DNA of 64,000 nt. Source: Chromatiales bacterium 21-64-14 (GTDB lineage Bacteria > Pseudomonadota > Gammaproteobacteria > 21-64-14). Each line of letters begins with the position of its first letter. Within the stretch, counting starts at the first letter, position 1. The stretch lies in NCBI GenBank assembly GCA_002255365.1, contig NCBI01000004.1, positions 1 through 64,000 of the forward strand. The letters run 5' to 3'. The notes under the pieces are model-generated. The model worked only from the letters and a program-made list of their open reading frames with translations, was not told the origin of the DNA and did not search any database. Shown here in pieces: positions 1-7,914 of this stretch. Position numbers and translations under genes: made by a program.

Positions 1-1
1 T

Positions 2-409
2 GCCCAGCAGCTCGAAAAGGATCAGAAGGGGGAGCGTTTCGTATTGATCGATCCTCCGGAGTATCCACAGAAGCCGATCAAGCCCAACCGGCTGGCGATC
101 CTCATCCTTGGTTTCATTCTCTCCCTCGGTGGGGGATTCGGCTTGGCGGCCGCGGCGGAATCCATGGATCATTCCGTGCGGGGGATCAAGGGCATTGCGG
201 CGGTCCTCGAGATGCCGCCACTGGCGGCGATCCCGTATTTTGAGAACGCGGTGGATCATACACGGCGGCGCCGGTTCCGGATGACGACGATCGTGCTGGG
301 TGTATGCGCCGTGGTCGCGGCGCTGCTCCTGATACAGTTCTTCTGGATGCCCCTGGATGTGCTTTGGTTCAAAATTATGGATAAGTTGAACAACTATCTC
401 AGCAACTGA
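2..409 (+). CDS. Wzz/GumC-type polysaccharide chain-length determinant, C-terminal part
   Basis: The gene enters from upstream; the open frame is already running at base 2 and stops at 409, so only about 135 residues are visible. A short QKPIKPNR stretch precedes a hydrophobic segment (LAILILGFILSLGGGFGLA), then a P-rich AAIPYF segment and a second hydrophobic segment (VLGVCAVVAALLLIQFF). The proline-rich motif just before a C-terminal membrane helix is typical of polysaccharide co-polymerases of the Wzz/GumC family, inner-membrane proteins that set exopolysaccharide chain length. The following kinase and ATPase genes on the same strand fit an exopolysaccharide locus. The N-terminal Wzz domain lies outside the window. 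Confidence 0.8.
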   Translation, partial: AQQLEKDQKGERFVLIDPPEYPQKPIKPNRLAILILGFILSLGGGFGLAAAAESMDHSVRGIKGIAAVLEMPPLAAIPYFENAVDHTRRRRFRMTTIVLGVCAVVAALLLIQFFWMPLDVLWFKIMDKLNNYLSN

Positions 410-541
410 CCGGCGGCTGCCCGCTGCGTCAGCCCGGCGCGGGAACCAGTCAAGCCATGCCGGGCGGTGCGCGCTAACCGTGCGAGAATCGGCTCCGCAG
501 GGAGTCGGAATGCCCACTACCATGAGCCTTGGAAACGGACT

Positions 542-1396
542 ATGGAACGGATAAAGGAAGCCCTCGAGAAGGCACGCCAGGAGCGTTTGGCGGGCGGTGG
601 CCTCGTGGCGGGCCGCCCCACGGCCACGCCTCCCGGTCAGATCGTCTACAGTCAGACCCGTACCGTGGAGATTGCGCGGGCACTGCTGCGGGAGAACCGC
701 GTGGTTGCCGGGCTGGAGCCGGGCGGCTTGGCGGACGGCTATATCGATGCCTATAAGATCCTGCGCACCCAGGTGCTGCAGCGGTTGGGTCAGAATGGCT
801 GGAATTCCCTGGCAGTGACCAGTCCCGGGGCCCAGGAGGGCAAGACGCTCACGGCGGTCAACTTGGCCATCAGCCTGGCGATGGAGGTCAATTACACCGT
901 GCTGCTGGTAGACGCAAATCTGCGTCATCCGAGCGTGCACAAGCTGTTCGGGCTGGAGCCGGAATATGGGTTGAGCGACTATCTCACCGGTGCGGTACCG
1001 ATCGAGCAGATCCTGCTGCATCCCGCGGACATCGGACGGTTCGTGATCCTGCCGGGAGGTAAACCGCTGATCAATTCGGCGGAAATGCTGAATTCCCCGA
1101 AAATGACCCAGCTGGTTGAGGAGTTCAAGACCCGTTACCCCAGCCGGATCGTGATCTTCGATCTGGCGCCCCTGCTGAGCGCCGCCGATGCCCTGGCCTT
1201 CGCGCCCTACGTGGATGCGGCGCTCTTGGTGGTGGAGGAGGGCGCTACGCAGGACGAGGAACTGGACCGCGCCGCCGCCCTGCTCAAGGATACCCAGTTG
1301 ATCGGTACCGTCCTGAACAAGGCGCAGCGTGCCATGGACGAGGAAGACGCCCCCCACAAGAGTTGGTTGCGCCGCCTGTTCGCCGGCAGCACCTGA
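542..1396 (+). CDS. CpsD/CapB-family tyrosine-kinase-like ATPase of exopolysaccharide locus
   Basis: A 284-residue P-loop protein. Walker A-like SPGAQEGKT, Walker A' LLVDANLRHP and Walker B-like IVIFDLAP are all present, the signature set of bacterial BY-kinases that partner Wzz proteins. The ATG at 542 is chosen because the protein then begins MERIKEALEKARQER, the usual helical start; the longer frame from 467 has no family-like sequence. The C-terminus (KSWLRRLFAGST) carries no tyrosine cluster, so the autophosphorylation tail of classical BY-kinases is absent, as in many PEP-CTERM/exosortase-linked members. It lies 132 bp after the chain-length gene and 2 bp before the ATPase gene, so one operon is likely. 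Confidence 0.85.
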   Translation: MERIKEALEKARQERLAGGGLVAGRPTATPPGQIVYSQTRTVEIARALLRENRVVAGLEPGGLADGYIDAYKILRTQVLQRLGQNGWNSLAVTSPGAQEGKTLTAVNLAISLAMEVNYTVLLVDANLRHPSVHKLFGLEPEYGLSDYLTGAVPIEQILLHPADIGRFVILPGGKPLINSAEMLNSPKMTQLVEEFKTRYPSRIVIFDLAPLLSAADALAFAPYVDAALLVVEEGATQDEELDRAAALLKDTQLIGTVLNKAQRAMDEEDAPHKSWLRRLFAGST

Positions 1397-1398
1397 TC

Positions 1399-2367
1399 AT
1401 GTACGAATCCTTCTACGGTCTGCGGGAGAAGCCCTTTTCCCTCCTGCCCGACCCGGGGTTTTTGTTTCTCAGCCCCAAGCATCGCATGGCCCTGGTGCTG
1501 CTGGAATATGGCCTGATGAACCAGGCCGGCTTCACCGTGATCAGCGGCGGGATCGGTACCGGCAAGACCACCCTGATCCGGCATCTTTTGAACAATATCG
1601 GCCGCGATACGACCGTCGGGCTGATCTCCAATACCCATCGTTCCTTCGGGGACCTCCTGCAGTGGATCATGCTGGCGTTCAACATCGAAGACCAGGGCCT
1701 GGACAAGGTTGGTCGTTACCGGGCATTTGTGGATTTCATGATCCGGGAATACGCCAAGAGCCGGCGCACGGTGCTGATCGTCGACGAGGCGCAGAACATG
1801 GCGCCGGAGACCTTGGAAGAGCTGCGCATGCTTTCCAACGTCAACGCCGATAAGGATCAGGTCCTGCAAGTGATCCTGGTGGGCCAGCCCGGCCTGCGGG
1901 ATACCCTGCGCCGGGCCGATCTGGAACAATTCGCCCAACGCATCGCGGTGGACTACGATCTGGAACCCTTGGAAGCCCACGAAACCCGGGAGTACATCCG
2001 GCATCGTTTGGCAACCGCGGGGGGTGACCCGGACCTGTTCGAGGACGAAGCGTGCGCAGTGGTTCACGAGGCCAGCCGCGGTGTGCCACGGCTCGTCAAT
2101 CTGCTCTGCGACACCGCTATGGTTTATGGTTATGCGGAACAGGCGCCCCGGATCAACGCGGCACTGGTGCGCGACGTGGCCCGGGACAAGCGTAAGGGCG
2201 GCCTGTTCCCGAGTGGAGCGGGCGGTGGCGCCGCGCCCACCGGCCGGCAAGTGCCGGCGGCGGACGCGGCGCACGAGACCGCTGGCGCGGATGCGGGGGT
2301 TGGGCATCCGGACGCCCCCGTGGACGCCGCCGGTCCGGGAATTCATGAAAAAAAAAATTACTCGTAG
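1399..2367 (+). CDS. ExeA/PEP-CTERM-locus type AAA secretion ATPase
   Basis: A 322-residue AAA+ ATPase. It begins MYESFYGLREKPFSLLPDP, the hallmark start of the putative secretion ATPases found in PEP-CTERM/exosortase polysaccharide loci and related to ExeA/GspA. Walker A is GGIGTGKTT (about residues 51-59) and Walker B is VLIVDEAQNM. The AAA domain ends near residue 268; the remainder is a low-complexity Gly/Ala/Pro tail ending GIHEKKNYS. The start at 1399 lies 2 bp after the kinase stop. The stop codon lies just beyond an A10 tract: one extra A would fuse this frame to the next gene's receiver-like frame. Confidence 0.88.
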   Translation: MYESFYGLREKPFSLLPDPGFLFLSPKHRMALVLLEYGLMNQAGFTVISGGIGTGKTTLIRHLLNNIGRDTTVGLISNTHRSFGDLLQWIMLAFNIEDQGLDKVGRYRAFVDFMIREYAKSRRTVLIVDEAQNMAPETLEELRMLSNVNADKDQVLQVILVGQPGLRDTLRRADLEQFAQRIAVDYDLEPLEAHETREYIRHRLATAGGDPDLFEDEACAVVHEASRGVPRLVNLLCDTAMVYGYAEQAPRINAALVRDVARDKRKGGLFPSGAGGGAAPTGRQVPAADAAHETAGADAGVGHPDAPVDAAGPGIHEKKNYS

Positions 2368-2696
2368 TAATCGCGTCGGACTCCCCGGCACGGTGCGGCC
2401 ATTTCACCGCATTGTTGGAACAGTGCGGTATGGGGGTCCTCGGTGCGGTCGCCTTGAACGCGGAAGCGATCCGCGGTGCCGGCCTGAATCGGGCGGACTT
2501 CGTGTTGTTCGATCTGGATGAGGCGTCCGGCGAGAAGATGGCGGCGCTGATCGATCTGGTGGAGGCGTCCGGTGTCCCGGTGCTGTTCAATGACAGCAGC
2601 GGTTCCCTGGCAGCGGATGCGGGTGCCGACCTGGGCAGGAAGATCGCACTCAAGCTTACCCCGCTGTCCGTGGGCGCGGGGCAGCGCCACCGCTGA
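2345..2696 (+). CDS. Pseudo-receiver domain protein (ChpB/CheB N-terminal-like), start out of frame
   Basis: The frame ending at 2696 encodes a small alpha/beta domain with the receiver-like pattern VLFDLDEASGEKM and PVLFNDSSG, resembling the N-terminal receiver-like part of ChpB/CheB-type proteins. Read directly, the frame is open only after a TGA at 2346, with a TTG at 2412 as first possible start. If one A is removed from the A10 tract, the ATG at 2345 gives MKKKLLVVIASDSPARCGHF joined to ALLEQCGMGVLGAV, a perfect first strand and helix for the fold. The total length (352 bp) is one base over a codon multiple. Either slippage, a real frameshift or a sequence error is needed. Function is unknown; it may regulate the adjacent ATPase or kinase. 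Confidence 0.55.
2348..2357 (+). other. A10 homopolymer at gene junction (slippage-prone)
   Basis: Ten consecutive A residues in a very GC-rich context lie at the overlap between the ATPase 3' end and the next gene's ATG (2345-2347). As printed, the ATG leads into a frame with no family resemblance. With 9 A the ATG opens the receiver-like frame; with 11 A the ATPase reads through into that frame. Runs of this length are known substrates for RNA-polymerase slippage and also for sequencing error. Confidence 0.7.
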
Positions 2697-2986
2697 CCTG
2701 TGCGGTGTCCAGGACGGGTGTATGGTTGCCCACGGCCGCGCTCGGTTGTCGTGGCCGCGGGTCCTGGTGGTCCTGGTCCTGTACGGGGCCAGCGACGCCC
2801 TGCACACGCGCCGCAGCACCGCACGGACGCTTGGGGAGAACCCGCTACGTGCGGGTCACGGCCCTGCGTTCGGCGGCGCTGCGCCCGCTTGAAAGGGGGC
2901 GCCCCCTTCCTGTCCCGGTGCGGGGGCGCGCCGTGCATCAGGCTAGGCCGTGGCGCGCTGAATGGGCGTCCAGACGTGCGACGACA
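2697..2986. other. Gap with a perfect 16-bp palindrome
   Basis: Nearly 300 bp between the receiver-like gene and the 3' end of the cysQ pseudogene. No convincing coding sequence is present. A perfect palindrome, AAGGGGGC followed by GCCCCCTT, occupies 2893-2908; it could fold as a short hairpin but has no T tail. Confidence 0.4.
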
Positions 2987-3699
2987 CTACACCAGGTATT
3001 GGTGCCACGGATGATTCGGGTCCCCGAATACCAGAAAATGGGGGTTCAACAGGGACTCCTTGGTGTTGTAGCGTAGCGGCTGCAGCGCGGTGTCGGTGAC
3101 CTGAGGGAGCTGCCCATCCCGATCAGTTCGTGCTCGCCGAGCCGTGCCAGCAGCGCATCCAGTGATGCCCCCCGGTGTGAACGGCTGCCCGCCACGGTGA
3201 TCCGGTCCGTGGGCACGCTGCGTGCCCGCAACTGCCGGGTCCCGTCGATGAGGTCTTCCTTGAAGGCCCCGCGGCCCGCGCACGCGTAGTAGCTCGTGCC
3301 GCTCACCGGGACATGCACGACGCCCAGCACCGGGGTGTGATCCCGTATCAGCGCGATGTTGACGGTGAATTCACCGTTGCGTTTTACGAATTCGCGGGTC
3401 CCATCCAAGGGGTCGATGAGCCAGTAGCACCGCCACGAAGCGCGCTCGGCGTAGGGGATGCGCGCGGATTCCTCCGACAAGGCGGGGACGTCCGGGGTCA
3501 GGCGCCGCAGTCCGTCGATGATGGTGTGATGGGATGCCAGGTCCGCCGCGGTCAGGGGCGAGCGGTCATCCTTGTGGTCCACGCCGAAATCGGTAGCGTA
3601 GACCTCCAGGATCCGGGTTCCGGCCGCGCGGGCGAGGGCGCACACCGGCTCCAGGAGCGCGCAGGGGTCGGCGATGGGGCAGTCGTCAGGATCGGTCAT
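2987..3699 (-). pseudogene. cysQ: 3'(2'),5'-bisphosphate nucleotidase CysQ, internally deleted
   Basis: CysQ hydrolyses PAP to AMP in sulfate assimilation. From the ATG at 3699 the frame reads well through LSEES, YWLIDPLDGTREFVKRNG and FTVNIALI, the metal-binding and catalytic motifs, up to LIGMGSSL. It then changes to unrelated sequence and stops at 3046. A different minus frame supplies the normal CysQ C-terminus (TDTALQPLRYNTKES, LLNPHFLVFGDP), stopping at 2987. The junction is near 3102-3110. About 40 residues are missing between the two parts, including the conserved WDTAA metal-site region, and the frame is shifted. An assembly or sequencing deletion would look the same. Unless that is the case the enzyme should be inactive. 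Confidence 0.8.
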
Positions 3700-3874
3700 G
3701 GGTGTCGGGTTCCCCAGGTGGGCGCGCCCTGGGGCGGGCCGCGAACGGACCGCAGGCGCGGGCCGGGCGGATCCACGGACCACCCCGCAGGCGGGCAGTG
3801 TAACGGGTGAGTCCGGCGAGATCCAGGGCTGAGCGGCGGCCCGGCATGAGTGGGTCGTGCGTTAACCCGATTGA

Positions 3875-4029
3875 CCCTTACATACATAGGCCCGTAGCGT
3901 AAAAAATCGCCACGGAACCCAGCGCGCCCACGGACAACGCCGCGACGGTTCCGTAATGGGATGGGTTGCCGTGCTTCGGTGGTTGAACACGGCACGGTTT
4001 GAGTGGGCTTGAACGGCTGGAGTGTAAGG
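3875..4029. repeat. Structured intergenic repeat, copy A
   Basis: First of three related intergenic elements. It carries the shared block CCGTAGCGTAAAAAAT followed by CCACGGAAC (3910-3918) and the later block GGTTGAAC. A terminal inverted repeat CCTTACA (3876-3882) / TGTAAGG (4023-4029) bounds it. The inner stem partner is imperfect here (CTTCGGTGG, 3974-3982). It sits in the 419-bp gap between the cysQ start and the yrfG-like gene; I see no gene in that gap. Confidence 0.6.
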
Positions 4030-4118
4030 CCGCGCCATTCGCGCTGCCCGCGTGCCGCGTCCGCCACTGGCGGGTCTCGTCACCGGGCGGGATAATGGGG
4101 CATCAATCGGACGGCGGG

Positions 4119-4790
4119 ATGATGATGGTGGACTGGCGCGCGATCCACAGCGTGTTCCTCGATATGGATGGGACACTGCTGGATCTGCATTTCGACAACC
4201 ACTTCTGGCGCGAGCACGTGCCCCTGCGCTACGCGCAGCGCCACGGCCTATCCGTGGAGCAAGCCAAAGAGGCCTTGTTCGCGCGCTTCCGGAGCGTGGA
4301 GGGAACCATGGCTTGGTATTGCATCGATTACTGGAGCGGAGAGCTCGGCCTCGACATCGCCGCGTTGAAGGCGGAGGTCCAGCATCTCATCGCGATGCAG
4401 CCCGGCGTCGCTGCGGTGCTGGAGGCGCTGCGGGCCCGGGGAAAGCGGCTGGTGCTGGTGACCAATGCGCATGGCAAGAGCCTCGCGCTCAAGCTGCGCC
4501 GCACTGGGCTTCAGGACTATCTCGATGCAATGGTCTGCGCGCATGATCTGGGCCGCCCCAAGGAGGACCCGGTGTTCTGGCAATGTCTCCAGGACCACGA
4601 GCCCTATGATCCAGGCCGGACCCTGCTGGTGGACGACAGCCTGCCGGTATTGCGCACCGCGCGCCGCAGCGGTTTGGCCCACTTGGTAGCGGTGCGCCGC
4701 CCCGACAGCCGCCAGCCGGCCCGGGAGATCGACGAGTTCCCGGCGGTGGATTCGTTTGCGGATCTGTTGTCGGAGTCCAACACGGGCTAG
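4119..4790 (+). CDS. yrfG: HAD-family GMP/IMP nucleotidase (YrfG-like)
   Basis: A 223-residue HAD hydrolase. Motif I is FLDMDGTLLDL, motif II is LVLVTNAHGK, and motif III/IV are GRPKEDPVF and LLVDDSLPVL. The HFDNHFWREHVP segment after motif I is characteristic of the YrfG subfamily that dephosphorylates GMP and IMP, which sets this apart from generic phosphoglycolate phosphatases. The start is one of three in-frame ATGs at 4119, 4122 and 4125 behind a GGACGGCGGG purine-rich stretch. It is flanked on both sides by copies of the same structured repeat. Confidence 0.82.
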   Translation: MMMVDWRAIHSVFLDMDGTLLDLHFDNHFWREHVPLRYAQRHGLSVEQAKEALFARFRSVEGTMAWYCIDYWSGELGLDIAALKAEVQHLIAMQPGVAAVLEALRARGKRLVLVTNAHGKSLALKLRRTGLQDYLDAMVCAHDLGRPKEDPVFWQCLQDHEPYDPGRTLLVDDSLPVLRTARRSGLAHLVAVRRPDSRQPAREIDEFPAVDSFADLLSESNTG

Positions 4791-4797
4791 CCCGAAT

Positions 4798-4933
4798 GGC
4801 ACTTACCTTAATGTGACCGTATCGCAGGATAATGGTCACGGAACCCTCGGAAAAAGGCGCGACTGTTTCGTGCGTTCCGTGATTCAACTCAACGGTCGGG
4901 CCCGGCTTCAACGGCCGGGGTTTAAGTAAGCGC
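4798..4933. repeat. Structured intergenic repeat, copy B
   Basis: Second copy of the element. The inner stem is TCACGGAAC (4836-4844) with GTTCCGTGA (4874-4882); relative to copy C both arms differ at the matching base so pairing is kept. Outer arms CTTACCTTAA (4802 on) and TTAAGTAAG (4922 on) form an imperfect terminal inverted repeat. The block GGCGCGACT then CGTGCGTTCCGTG is shared with copy C. It fills the space between two convergent genes and may act as a bidirectional terminator-like hairpin. Confidence 0.65.
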
Positions 4934-4941
4934 CACTCGAA

Positions 4942-5346
4942 CTAACGCTTACCCCAACGTTTGAAGCGCTTCTTGCAATAGGCGAGCAGGGCGGGGTAGC
5001 CGTCGAAGTACAGCTCGAAACTGTCTTCCGAGGGTGCATCGAACTCGCAATAATCGTTGGAGTGTTCCCGGCAGATCTCCGGGCGTTCGTCGTAGATGCC
5101 ACAGCGCCCGTCGGGGAGCAGATGCGTGCAGCGGTTGTTGACCAGCAGTGTCCAGCCGTCCTCGTCCTTATAGACCTGAACGTTCTCGTGGGAGATCTGC
5201 CACAGCAGGTGCTCGAAATCGTATTTGGAGCGCGGAGTCTCGATGATCTGGGTGATGTAGGTGCAGCACTTGGCACTGGTACAAAGGCCGCATTTGGTCT
5301 CGGGCGTGATCACCGGCAGCGGTGCCCACCGGGTGAGTGCGGTCAT
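4942..5346 (-). CDS. YkgJ-family cysteine-cluster protein
   Basis: A 134-residue protein rich in cysteines arranged as CGLCTSAKCC near the N-terminus, then RCTHLLPDGRCGIYDERPEIC and a final YC. This pattern matches the YkgJ/UPF0153 zinc- or iron-binding cluster family. The ATG at 5346 is preferred because the longer frame to 5472 has no family-like sequence. No function is established for most members; the window offers no clue beyond its place downstream of the gsp genes. The stop is 9 bp from repeat copy B. Confidence 0.75.
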   Translation of the reverse strand: MTALTRWAPLPVITPETKCGLCTSAKCCTYITQIIETPRSKYDFEHLLWQISHENVQVYKDEDGWTLLVNNRCTHLLPDGRCGIYDERPEICREHSNDYCEFDAPSEDSFELYFDGYPALLAYCKKRFKRWGKR

Positions 5347-5420
5347 GGTGTATCCCGTATGGCTCGCGAAGGAAGGCGCATTATAACAAACAGTTTCCAG
5401 GCCTGCAGGCGCTTGCGGGT

Positions 5421-6203
5421 TCAGAGGCGCGCGCTGATTCCGCGGCCGGCCATGGGCACACGCCCGTTCCACTGGAGGTGATATTGCCCGGCTGCATCCG
5501 GCGCGCCCAGCATGTGCAATGCACGTACCAGGTCGGGGGATGCGTTGGTTCTAGGCATTACTGTAGCAACGAATTGCAGCACCCCGCTGTTCAGCAACGA
5601 CACCGTGCCCTGTACCTGCAGCGGGCCACCCCGGTCCTTGAGGGTCCCCTGGATGCTGTCCCCGGGTCCGGGTGCGAGTTCCAGTGCCAGCGCGCCGAGC
5701 GCCACTGGCTGGGTCCATTCTACGGCGGCCTGTTCCCACACCAGGGTGCCGCGTACCTGTTGCAGGTGGCCATCGTGCAGCGCCACGTCGTGCAGCCGGG
5801 CCTGGAGTGTTCCCCCGAGCGCCACTGGGAGGGTGGGGACCCATCCCTGCAGCGTGCCCATCGGCAGGTTCAGTTCCAGGGCCGGCAGTTGGAGTCGGCC
5901 TCCGAACCCGGCTTGCAGCACGCCTTGACCGGTGGTGTCGCCGCCCGCCAGGGTCCACGCCACCCGCAGCCGTCCCAGGGGGAGCCAGAGGGGATTCACC
6001 CGCCATTGCAGGCTGCCCAGGTCCCTGAGGCCTACCATGGCGGTGTTTGCCCGCCCGTTCCAGACGGTGCCCTCCAGTCCGTACAGGGCGGGACCCGCGC
6101 CGGCGTGGGGTAACCACCGGTAGGCCTGTTGCGCCGGTATCGTCAGTACCAGCATCGCCAGGTAGGTCAGGAGGCCCAGCAGGAGGTGGCTCGGTTTGAT
6201 CAT
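5421..6203 (-). CDS. gspN: Type II secretion system protein N
   Basis: A 260-residue protein with one N-terminal membrane helix (LLLGLLTYLAMLVLTIPA) followed by a periplasmic beta-rich region containing GLEGTVWNGRA, the characteristic GspN signature. It is the last gene of the gspG-N series and overlaps gspM by 4 bp. GspN is an accessory component whose exact role is not settled; it is often present next to gspM. Confidence 0.85.
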   Translation of the reverse strand: MIKPSHLLLGLLTYLAMLVLTIPAQQAYRWLPHAGAGPALYGLEGTVWNGRANTAMVGLRDLGSLQWRVNPLWLPLGRLRVAWTLAGGDTTGQGVLQAGFGGRLQLPALELNLPMGTLQGWVPTLPVALGGTLQARLHDVALHDGHLQQVRGTLVWEQAAVEWTQPVALGALALELAPGPGDSIQGTLKDRGGPLQVQGTVSLLNSGVLQFVATVMPRTNASPDLVRALHMLGAPDAAGQYHLQWNGRVPMAGRGISARL

Positions 6204-6679
6204 CCGCCCCCCTGCAGGACCGCCCGCCCACTCACTTGGCCCGGAACCCCGGTGCTCTCGACAGTGATGGATTCAAGTTGCAGACCGTGGTCCCGTTCCA
6301 GTTTGCCCAGCCACTGCACCACCTGATCGAAGGGCGCCTGCTCGAGCCACACCCGGACTCCCCCGGAGCTGTCCGGTTCCAGGCGTTTCACCGCGTTGCC
6401 CAGTTGTTCCTGGCGGGCCGTCTGGTCTACCAGGGACAGGATCGGCTGGCCGGAGACCCGGTTCCCCGCGCTCCCCCGCAGGGCCTGGATCTGCCCGGCG
6501 GCCCCGTGCATCCAGTGCAGCAGCGCGCGCTGTTCGTCCACGTTGTGGCGCAGCGTCGCGAGGCGGTTGTGGAACGGGCGCAGGACCACGCCGTACAACA
6601 GCAATACGGCGAGGAGCGCGGCGCCGATGATGAGGATCTGGCGCTCGCGTGGGGTGCGTGCTGCGAGCCACTCCTTCAT
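6200..6679 (-). CDS. gspM: Type II secretion system protein M
   Basis: A 159-residue inner-membrane protein. It starts MKEWLAARTPRERQILI, followed by a single membrane helix (LIIGAALLAVLLLYGVVL) and a periplasmic ferredoxin-like domain. GspM binds GspL in the inner-membrane platform. The ATG at 6679 overlaps the gspL stop by 4 bp (ATGA), the tight coupling typical of this operon. The long overlapping minus frame that runs to 7864 is simply this frame extended through gspL. Confidence 0.87.
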   Translation of the reverse strand: MKEWLAARTPRERQILIIGAALLAVLLLYGVVLRPFHNRLATLRHNVDEQRALLHWMHGAAGQIQALRGSAGNRVSGQPILSLVDQTARQEQLGNAVKRLEPDSSGGVRVWLEQAPFDQVVQWLGKLERDHGLQLESITVESTGVPGQVSGRAVLQGGG

Positions 6680-7914
6680 GAGCCCTTGCCCTTGCTCCGG
6701 ATCTGGACCCGACTCTCCACCCGATTGTCGTGGGTGCTGGCGGATTGGATCTCCACGCTGAGCCGGCCTTCCTTCATGAGTTGCTGCTTGAGTTGATCCA
6801 GCCCCTGGACGTCGTTGGCGCTCAGGCGCAGATCCAGGCCGCCGCCCTGGTAGTTCAGCGCCTCGAGCCGGATCCCAGCGGTCCCCCGCAGGGCGGTTCC
6901 GGTCTGCCCCAGCAGCGCGAGGAAGCCGTCCGCCGCGTCGCCGCGCCGTTTCTGCAATGCCTGCAGGTGGCGCTCCATCTGCACCCGGGCGTTGACGACG
7001 CGGCGTTCGGTGGGGAAGGTCTGGCGGTAGAACTGCACGATCTGCTTCGACAGGGTCTGGGACTGTGCGCGCAGGTGGGCGTACTCGTAGATCTGTAGTC
7101 CCATGCCCAGTAGCAACCAGACCCCCAGCAGGGCGGCAGTGGCGCGCCACGGGCGCAGGATGCGGCCCAGTTGTTCGCGCCGGCTGTAGGCGCCCTGCAG
7201 CAGGTTGATGCCGCGTCGCGCCGGCTCCGGGATCGGTCCTAGGGTAGCCAGCAGGTCCATCAAGCTCCCCGCGTGTTCTTCCGTGGACCGCTCCAGCGGC
7301 GCCTCGTCCAGACCGGCGGGCACGGGGGTCGCGGGGTCGTGGTATAGATGAACCCCGTGGGGCGGGTCGCCCTCCTGGGACGCGATCTGCAGGAATTGGG
7401 CAAGGTTGTCCGGGTCGATGACCATCCCTGCGTGTTCCCCGGTGCGCAGTACGCAGCGGTGCGGCTCCAGGAACGCAGTCCAGCGATCGGGCTTCAGGGG
7501 CAGGGAGAGGGTATCCGGGATCAGGGCATCGGCGTGCAGTCCGGCTGCCGTGAGTTGTTCCAGCCATCCGTCCATGGCCGCCCGGGAGACTGCCGCCACC
7601 GCCACACCGCGCTCCGGATCCTGTCCACCCAGGGCGAAGTGCAGGCGGTCCACGTCTTCGGCCAGGTGCTCCTCCAGGGCGTAGGGGATAGCGCGGATCA
7701 TGCGTTGGCGCTGGGACGTCGGCACCTTCGCGTGGGCCAGGGTCACCTGATCGCCGGGGACCAGTACCACGACGAACCGGCCCGCCGCGTCGCCCGCCGC
7801 CTCCTCCAGCGTCCCGTTCCGCACCGGAGTACGGACATGGCCCGTAGTATCCCACAGCAGCCACGCCGCGGGTGCGCCGGCCTCGCCCAGACGGATGTAT
7901 ATGGTTTCGCGCAT
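6676..7914 (-). CDS. gspL: Type II secretion system protein L
   Basis: A 412-residue protein with an N-terminal cytoplasmic actin-like domain (MRETIYIRLGEAG; IPYALEEHLAEDV), a membrane helix near residues 255-278 (ALLGVWLLLGMGLQIY) and a C-terminal periplasmic domain with LDLRLSANDV. GspL links the GspE ATPase to the GspM-GspF platform. It starts directly at the gspK stop and is followed by gspM with a 4-bp overlap. Confidence 0.9.
   Translation of the reverse strand: MRETIYIRLGEAGAPAAWLLWDTTGHVRTPVRNGTLEEAAGDAAGRFVVVLVPGDQVTLAHAKVPTSQRQRMIRAIPYALEEHLAEDVDRLHFALGGQDPERGVAVAAVSRAAMDGWLEQLTAAGLHADALIPDTLSLPLKPDRWTAFLEPHRCVLRTGEHAGMVIDPDNLAQFLQIASQEGDPPHGVHLYHDPATPVPAGLDEAPLERSTEEHAGSLMDLLATLGPIPEPARRGINLLQGAYSRREQLGRILRPWRATAALLGVWLLLGMGLQIYEYAHLRAQSQTLSKQIVQFYRQTFPTERRVVNARVQMERHLQALQKRRGDAADGFLALLGQTGTALRGTAGIRLEALNYQGGGLDLRLSANDVQGLDQLKQQLMKEGRLSVEIQSASTHDNRVESRVQIRSKGKGS

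Noticed and set aside
1207..2391. Long minus-strand ORF (394 residues) opposite the kinase and ATPase genes
   Set aside because: It lies wholly antisense to genes with clear motifs and its sequence has no recognisable fold; GC-rich antisense frames stay open by chance.
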